Positions 7,213 through 11,346 of a stretch of 11,346 nt of DNA are shown here, piece after piece. The stretch lies in assembly GCA_002696885.1 (NCBI GenBank), contig NZSO01000065.1:10684-22029 (forward strand), given 5' to 3'. The translations under genes were made by a program, and so were the position numbers. Below the pieces are notes generated by a model that was not told where the DNA came from, did no database searches, and saw nothing but the letters and a program-made list of their open reading frames with translations. The stretch's first letter is position 1. The number at the start of each line of letters is the position of its first letter. Source of the DNA: Verrucomicrobiales bacterium. GTDB taxonomy: Bacteria; Verrucomicrobiota; Verrucomicrobiia; Verrucomicrobiales; DEV007.

Positions 7213-7240
7213 TTAACTTGCTTATTAACCAAGTTTTTAT
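7213..7240 (+). promoter_or_regulatory. Weak candidate promoter for purH-pdxJ
   Basis: TTAACT (7213-7218, 4 of 6 to TTGACA) and TTTTAT (7235-7240, 4 of 6 to TATAAT) are spaced by 16 bp and lie 24 bp before the purH ATG. Transcription would start near 7247. The match is modest and the region is very AT-rich. It is worth noting because the near-palindrome at 7215-7235 falls squarely on it, the arrangement expected for a repressor operator. Confidence 0.25.
7215..7235. promoter_or_regulatory. 21-bp near-perfect palindrome upstream of purH (candidate operator)
   Basis: The arms AACTTGCTTA and TAACCAAGTT flank a central T at 7225; 9 of the 10 symmetric pairs match, and the only break is C7221 against C7229. 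The centre is 40 bp before the purH ATG. It resembles neither the E. coli PurR box nor the Bacillus PurBox as I know them. An operator for an unidentified repressor is the favoured reading. A short RNA hairpin followed by a T-run (TTTTTAT), acting as an attenuator, is the alternative. Confidence 0.4.
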
Positions 7241-7264
7241 GAATCTCAGCACATATTAACTATT

Positions 7265-8812
7265 ATGAAAATTCAAAGAGCTCTAATATCTGTATCAGAT
7301 AAGACAGGTTTAATACCATTTGCAAAAAGACTAAACAGTTTGGGTGTAGAGATTTTATCAACAGGTGGTACAGCAAAGGCAATTTCAGATGAAGGTATAC
7401 CAGTTATTGAAATTTCAGATTATACCGGCGCCCCTGAAATGTTTGATGGGCGACTAAAGACAATTCATCCCAAGGTACATGGTGGATTGTTATTTAGGCG
7501 AGATCACCCAGATGACCCTGATCAGGCTAAGAATAATGATATACCACCGATTGATTTGTTGGTGGTGAATCTTTATCCGTTTGAAAAGACAATTGCTAGA
7601 GATGATGTGACTTTGGAGGAAGCAATAGAAAATATAGATATCGGTGGTCCCGCAATGCTAAGAGCGGCATCAAAAAATTATAAATCAGTAACTGTAATCA
7701 CAGATATTGATGATTATGAAATCGTGGCTAATGAAATGGAAGAAACTGGTGGTGAAACTAGTCTCAAGACAAGAGAACGTTTGGCGATAAAAGTTTTCCT
7801 TAGAACAGGCTCCTATGATCAAACAATTGGTAATTTCTTGAATAAATCACAAGAAACGGATAGCGGATACAGTGTATCATTGCCATTAGCCTCGGAGCTA
7901 AGATATGGTGAAAATCCACACCAAGCGGCCTCGCTCTATGGAAATTTTGGTGATTATTTTCAAAGACTCCAAGGAAAAGATTTATCCTACACAAATGTGA
8001 TTGATATTGCAGCGGCTTCAGAATTAGTCTCAGAATTTGTTAGGCCGACTGTTGCAATACTTAAACATACCAATCCTTGTGGAGTTGGTTGTGCAGAGGA
8101 GGGAGAAAGTTTAAGAGATGCATGGGAGAAAGCATTTGAGACCGACAAACAAGCTCCTTTTGGCGGAGTTATTGTATGTAACCGTCCCCTTGACGAGTCA
8201 ATTGCCAGAGTCATTGGGGAGATTTTTACGGATATTATTATTGCCCCTGATTTTGATAGTGATGCACGTGCTATACTTCAGAAGAAAAAAAGCTTAAGGC
8301 TTATAAAAGTTGCTGATGAGTTTTTTACGAAAGCAATTCATGATCCTGTTATGAGATCTGCACCGGGTGGGCTTTTAGTTATGGATGCTGACCCCAAGGT
8401 CTTGGGTCTTGAGGGAATAGAAGAAAAGGTTAAAACCAAGAGGCCTCCAAGCGTTGATGAAATTGAAGCGATGAAATTCGCATGGAGGGTTTGCAAGCAT
8501 GTTAAATCAAATGCAATTGTTTTTAGTGGTAAAGACAGAACATTAGGTATTGGAGCTGGACAGATGTCCAGAGTTGATTCATGTCGTATTGCTATTTGGA
8601 AGGCGGGTGAGGCAGGTCTATCTTTAGAGGGAAGTTCTGTTGCTAGTGATGCAATGTTTCCTTTTGCTGATGGTTTAATTTCTGCTATCGAGGCTGGTGC
8701 AACATCATGTATCCAGCCTGGAGGCTCCATAAGAGATGAAGAAGTTATAGAAGCAGCAGATGAACGAAATGTTTCGATGGTGTTTACAGGGCACAGGCAT
8801 TTTCTTCATTGA
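7265..8812 (+). CDS. purH: Bifunctional AICAR formyltransferase/IMP cyclohydrolase PurH
   Basis: A 515-residue protein of standard length that carries out the last two steps of de novo IMP synthesis: formyl transfer from 10-formyl-THF to AICAR, then ring closure. The N-terminal cyclohydrolase domain (about 1-195) begins RALISVSDKTGL and has STGGTAKAI (32-40), MFDGRLKTIHPKVHGG (59-74) and NIDIGGPAMLRAASKN (123-138). The transformylase domain has LRYGENPHQ (212-220), the catalytic Lys-His pair K267-H268 in KHTNPCG, APFGGVIVCN (297-306), DPVMRSAPGGLL (360-371), GIGAGQMSR (428-436), SDAMFPFADGL (461-471) and QPGGSIRDEEV (484-494), ending RHFLH. All expected motifs are intact. The ATG at 7265 fits the family start and has no Shine-Dalgarno. 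pdxJ follows after 24 bp, probably in the same transcript. Confidence 0.98.
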   Translation: MKIQRALISVSDKTGLIPFAKRLNSLGVEILSTGGTAKAISDEGIPVIEISDYTGAPEMFDGRLKTIHPKVHGGLLFRRDHPDDPDQAKNNDIPPIDLLVVNLYPFEKTIARDDVTLEEAIENIDIGGPAMLRAASKNYKSVTVITDIDDYEIVANEMEETGGETSLKTRERLAIKVFLRTGSYDQTIGNFLNKSQETDSGYSVSLPLASELRYGENPHQAASLYGNFGDYFQRLQGKDLSYTNVIDIAAASELVSEFVRPTVAILKHTNPCGVGCAEEGESLRDAWEKAFETDKQAPFGGVIVCNRPLDESIARVIGEIFTDIIIAPDFDSDARAILQKKKSLRLIKVADEFFTKAIHDPVMRSAPGGLLVMDADPKVLGLEGIEEKVKTKRPPSVDEIEAMKFAWRVCKHVKSNAIVFSGKDRTLGIGAGQMSRVDSCRIAIWKAGEAGLSLEGSSVASDAMFPFADGLISAIEAGATSCIQPGGSIRDEEVIEAADERNVSMVFTGHRHFLH

Positions 8813-8836
8813 TATGTCAACAAGGGTTAAGTCATT

Positions 8837-9583
8837 ATGAGTACGCTAAAACTTGGAGTAAACCTTGATCATGTTGCAACTGTCAGACAAGCCAGATACA
8901 GAAAAAAAGACTTTAATTCAGAGCCTGATTTAATTGCTATTTCAAGGCTTGCTATATTGGGCGGTGCTGACAGCATAACTTTACATCTCAGGGAAGACCG
9001 TCGTCACATTCAAGATGATGACGTAATTGAGGTTAAAGAAACTACTGATAAGCCATTAAATTTAGAAATGGCAAACGTTTCTGAGATGGTGACTATTGCC
9101 ACTAAGATACTTCCTGATTATGTCTGTTTGGTCCCTGAGAAGAGACAAGAGTTAACTACAGAGGGTGGGTTAAATGTGGCAGAAAATATCGATTCATTGA
9201 AGGAAACAACTCATATTCTTCAAGATCATGGAATAGAAGTAAGTCTTTTTGTTGATCCTGATATAGATCAAATAGACTTTGCTAAATCATGCAATGCAAA
9301 TTCTATAGAATTACACACTGGAAAATTTGCTAATTCTGAGACAGAAATTGAAATCAATAATGAATTAGAAAGATTGAGGATGGCCTCGGTTCACGCTAAC
9401 CAACTTGATCTCAAAGTTAATGCAGGACATGGAATCAACTCATTAAATGTACCACATATTCTCATGTTACCTAACCTGCATGAACTGAATGTTGGCCACC
9501 ATTTAATATCCAATTCAATAATTTACGGAATTGAAAAATCTATACGTGATTTCAAAAGCTTAATATCAGGATATTGTCTTTAA
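8837..9583 (+). CDS. pdxJ: Pyridoxine 5'-phosphate synthase PdxJ
   Basis: A 248-residue protein, near the usual 240-250. PdxJ closes the pyridine ring of vitamin B6 by condensing 1-deoxy-D-xylulose 5-phosphate with 3-amino-2-oxopropyl phosphate. The TIM-barrel motifs are LGVNLDHVATVRQAR (6-20), ITLHLREDRRHI (47-58) with H50 and E53, LNLEMA (75-80) with catalytic E77, VPEKRQELTTEGGLNV (99-114), IELHTGKFA (157-165), NAGHGINSLNV (195-205) with H198, and ELNVGHHLI (216-224). After RQAR the sequence YRKKDFNSEPD looks somewhat longer than the usual short G-rich turn before the proline. A weak AAGGG lies about 10 nt before the ATG, the closest thing to a Shine-Dalgarno in the window. The gene follows purH by 24 bp. 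Its TAA overlaps the stop of the convergent downstream gene. Confidence 0.97.
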   Translation: MSTLKLGVNLDHVATVRQARYRKKDFNSEPDLIAISRLAILGGADSITLHLREDRRHIQDDDVIEVKETTDKPLNLEMANVSEMVTIATKILPDYVCLVPEKRQELTTEGGLNVAENIDSLKETTHILQDHGIEVSLFVDPDIDQIDFAKSCNANSIELHTGKFANSETEIEINNELERLRMASVHANQLDLKVNAGHGINSLNVPHILMLPNLHELNVGHHLISNSIIYGIEKSIRDFKSLISGYCL

Positions 9584-11346
9584 AAATTTAATTTCAACGG
9601 CTTTTCCTCAGATGAGTTTTCCTCGCTAATATTTTCAACGTCGGCAGGTAATATTGTATTTAGGAGCCGGTTCATGCCACTTTTGGCATAAGTACTCTTG
9701 GGGTAGATACTTTTAGCTTTTAAGTACCAAGTAAGGCTCATTCCATTGTGTTTTTCATTTTCAAGTTTTTCTGCTCTTTTAATAACCCGAACGAAAGACG
9801 ATACTTTTTCGCTAAGTTCAACTGATAATTTTAATAATTCATTGTCATCGTTGAATTTCCCTTGTGCCTCTCTAGCTGTTTCCCAAGCTCCCCAAGGATT
9901 GTTGTTTTCATTAAGGCCTTTGATAATTGCGATTTGTTGTTCTAGTAACAAAACTTCATTTAATATACCCTCCAATTGTTCTGTCCTTTTTTTATCATTT
10001 TGAACTGCAGCAATAAACCTACCTCTATTTTTCATTATTTCTCTTTTGTTTCCTTGGGATAGTAAAGTGTCAAGTTCATTTAGAGTAGTAACCTGTACGT
10101 CAGCTATTGATGCAAAGAGATCATTTTGTTCCTTGATTTGTGGGTTTAAAGGCCAAGACTCAATAGCCATTTGCATCTGCTTTTTATACTCATCAGTATT
10201 TCCCTTTTGAGCAGCTATTTTGGCCTGAGCAATACTGGTGTTGCTCATATTGGTATAAAATTCGATGCCGGCTTTTGCTTTAGAGTAATTAAAATCAACA
10301 GCTTGTAATCTTAACTTATCAATGATTTCATTTGCTGTTTTGTAATCCCTAACGTCCATTGCACTTAATAAGGCGTCAGCATTTCTTACAAAACTTTGTA
10401 CCTTTAATTTTTTTTGTCTGTCAAGTGTTCTGATTCTTGGTAAGTACTCACCAATAAAAAATGCCTCAGACAATCGTTTGGAGGCAGTTTCTAATTCATT
10501 TCTGTCTGTCAAAAATTCAAAAGCGACAACCGCTTCGTCAACTTCTCTTATGACTTCACTTGCAAACATGTCCAGGGAAGTGACCGTTGGAGTTAATCCT
10601 AGACCCTTAGCTAACATCTTGTCTGCATCGGAGTCTTTTTTTATTTCTATTACTCCATCACCGTCCCTAAATAGACGCCTGTAAATTCTTGTGGAAATAA
10701 TGACATGTTCCCATCTGCGCTGAACAGCGAATTGGAGAATCAACGCTTGGAATTCAATCTTGGCCTGTACTTCAGAAATGCCAATTTTAGTTTTGTTTGC
10801 AATTCTAAGTGCTTCAATTTCTGCTAACCGTTGTATGTAACCAGCAACTCTACCCGTATTGGATACCGTTTTACCCTGGTTTTGCTGTTTATTTGAATTT
10901 TCGTTATTTGAATTTCTTCTCCTAGCTTTATCAATTAGGCTTTCAGATGTTGCAACTTCAACGTTCCAATTTAGAAGTTTTCTTTCCTTATTGAGAGCTG
11001 AGTTTTGTTCAGCTAAAGCAACAGAATTTTTTTGTCCATAGTAAACTCCTAAAATTGCTTGTGATAGTGAGTCGCAGAGATTTGAGTCAATTCTGTAATT
11101 TGATGCACGAGGAAGTAGTGCGATTGCATTTTGTAAATGATTTTTACCTCTTTTATGTGGCGATAATGAATCTATTATGTTCTTTAGCACCTCCCTATAT
11201 TCTTTGTCACCTTCTGATTCGTCTGCAGGAGTGTTTAAATATTTTTCAAACCTCGCTCGCATGAGTCTATTATTATTTATGTTCCAATTCTGACCATCCC
11301 ATGAGAACACCTCAGTTCCAGGGTTGAAAATTGGAACGTCAGTACC
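9580..11346 (-). CDS. Uncharacterised alpha-helical protein, 5'-partial
   Basis: I do not recognise this protein. The frame is open to the right edge, so the gene begins outside the window; the GTG at 11310 is not needed as a start. There are 588 visible residues, numbered here from base 11346. The first part contains VPIFNPGTEVFSWDGQNWN (4-22), then NNRLMRARFEKYL. A low-complexity hydrophilic stretch rich in R, N and Q at about 143-159 separates this from a long, charged, mostly helical region (about 165-560). Two pieces there look TPR-like: AKIAAQKGNTDEYKKQMQMAIESWPLNP near 375-402 and TWYLKAKSIYPKS near 539-551. The C-terminus is acidic then KPLKLNF. No catalytic motif and no clear transmembrane segment are visible; a signal peptide could lie outside. 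A scaffold or cell-envelope role is only a guess. Its stop overlaps that of pdxJ. Confidence 0.8.
   Translation of the reverse strand, partial: GTDVPIFNPGTEVFSWDGQNWNINNNRLMRARFEKYLNTPADESEGDKEYREVLKNIIDSLSPHKRGKNHLQNAIALLPRASNYRIDSNLCDSLSQAILGVYYGQKNSVALAEQNSALNKERKLLNWNVEVATSESLIDKARRRNSNNENSNKQQNQGKTVSNTGRVAGYIQRLAEIEALRIANKTKIGISEVQAKIEFQALILQFAVQRRWEHVIISTRIYRRLFRDGDGVIEIKKDSDADKMLAKGLGLTPTVTSLDMFASEVIREVDEAVVAFEFLTDRNELETASKRLSEAFFIGEYLPRIRTLDRQKKLKVQSFVRNADALLSAMDVRDYKTANEIIDKLRLQAVDFNYSKAKAGIEFYTNMSNTSIAQAKIAAQKGNTDEYKKQMQMAIESWPLNPQIKEQNDLFASIADVQVTTLNELDTLLSQGNKREIMKNRGRFIAAVQNDKKRTEQLEGILNEVLLLEQQIAIIKGLNENNNPWGAWETAREAQGKFNDDNELLKLSVELSEKVSSFVRVIKRAEKLENEKHNGMSLTWYLKAKSIYPKSTYAKSGMNRLLNTILPADVENISEENSSEEKPLKLNF

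Noticed and set aside
8338..8730. A 130-codon open frame antisense to purH.
   Set aside because: It mirrors the highly conserved PurH coding sequence, its translation resembles no family, and it has no promoter or ribosome binding site of its own.
1..11346. Search for mobile elements, CRISPR arrays, tRNA/rRNA genes, prophage, toxin-antitoxin and defence genes.
   Set aside because: No transposase, integrase, direct-repeat array, cloverleaf-like sequence or defence protein was seen; nearly all of the window is accounted for by the listed genes.

Overview
The window looks like ordinary, gene-dense, low-GC (by eye about one third G+C) core chromosome of a member of the Verrucomicrobiota, probably an Opitutae-like marine or aquatic lineage. 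Three things point there: a Pirellula/Verrucomicrobium-type CxxCH heme-binding protein with HEAT-like helices, a secreted HEAT plus DUF1080 protein, and RodA and prepilin-peptidase variants whose sequences I recall as typical of that phylum. The assignment rests on recalled family features, not on a search.

Layout. Positions 2-1420 (+) hold the 3' part of a heme-binding protein gene whose frame is open to the left edge. On the minus strand follow thiG (3415-2621) and rodA (2603-1425), 17 bp apart and probably co-transcribed. A 103-bp divergent spacer separates thiG from a plus-strand pair: a prepilin peptidase (3519-4682) and a HEAT/DUF1080 protein (4696-6150). Then come rplM-rpsI on the minus strand (7008-6163), behind a near-consensus sigma-70 promoter. 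A 256-bp divergent spacer with a 21-bp near-palindrome leads to purH-pdxJ on the plus strand (7265-9583). Last is a large unrecognised alpha-helical protein on the minus strand (9580-11346), which runs off the right edge.

How the genes relate. Most are housekeeping: cell elongation (rodA), ribosome (rplM, rpsI), purine synthesis (purH), thiamin (thiG) and vitamin B6 (pdxJ). ThiG and PdxJ both consume 1-deoxy-D-xylulose 5-phosphate, so the organism should make it with Dxs. The heme protein and the DUF1080 protein belong to families that are expanded in PVC bacteria and are often linked with oxidative carbohydrate breakdown.

I see no tRNA or rRNA gene, no insertion sequence, phage gene, CRISPR array or defence system. 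The largest gene-free stretch is 256 bp. No convincing undescribed system is visible. The most useful leads are the palindrome upstream of purH, the roughly 95-residue insert in the prepilin peptidase, the unrecognised protein at the right edge, a tetranucleotide repeat inside rpsI, and the near absence of Shine-Dalgarno sequences.
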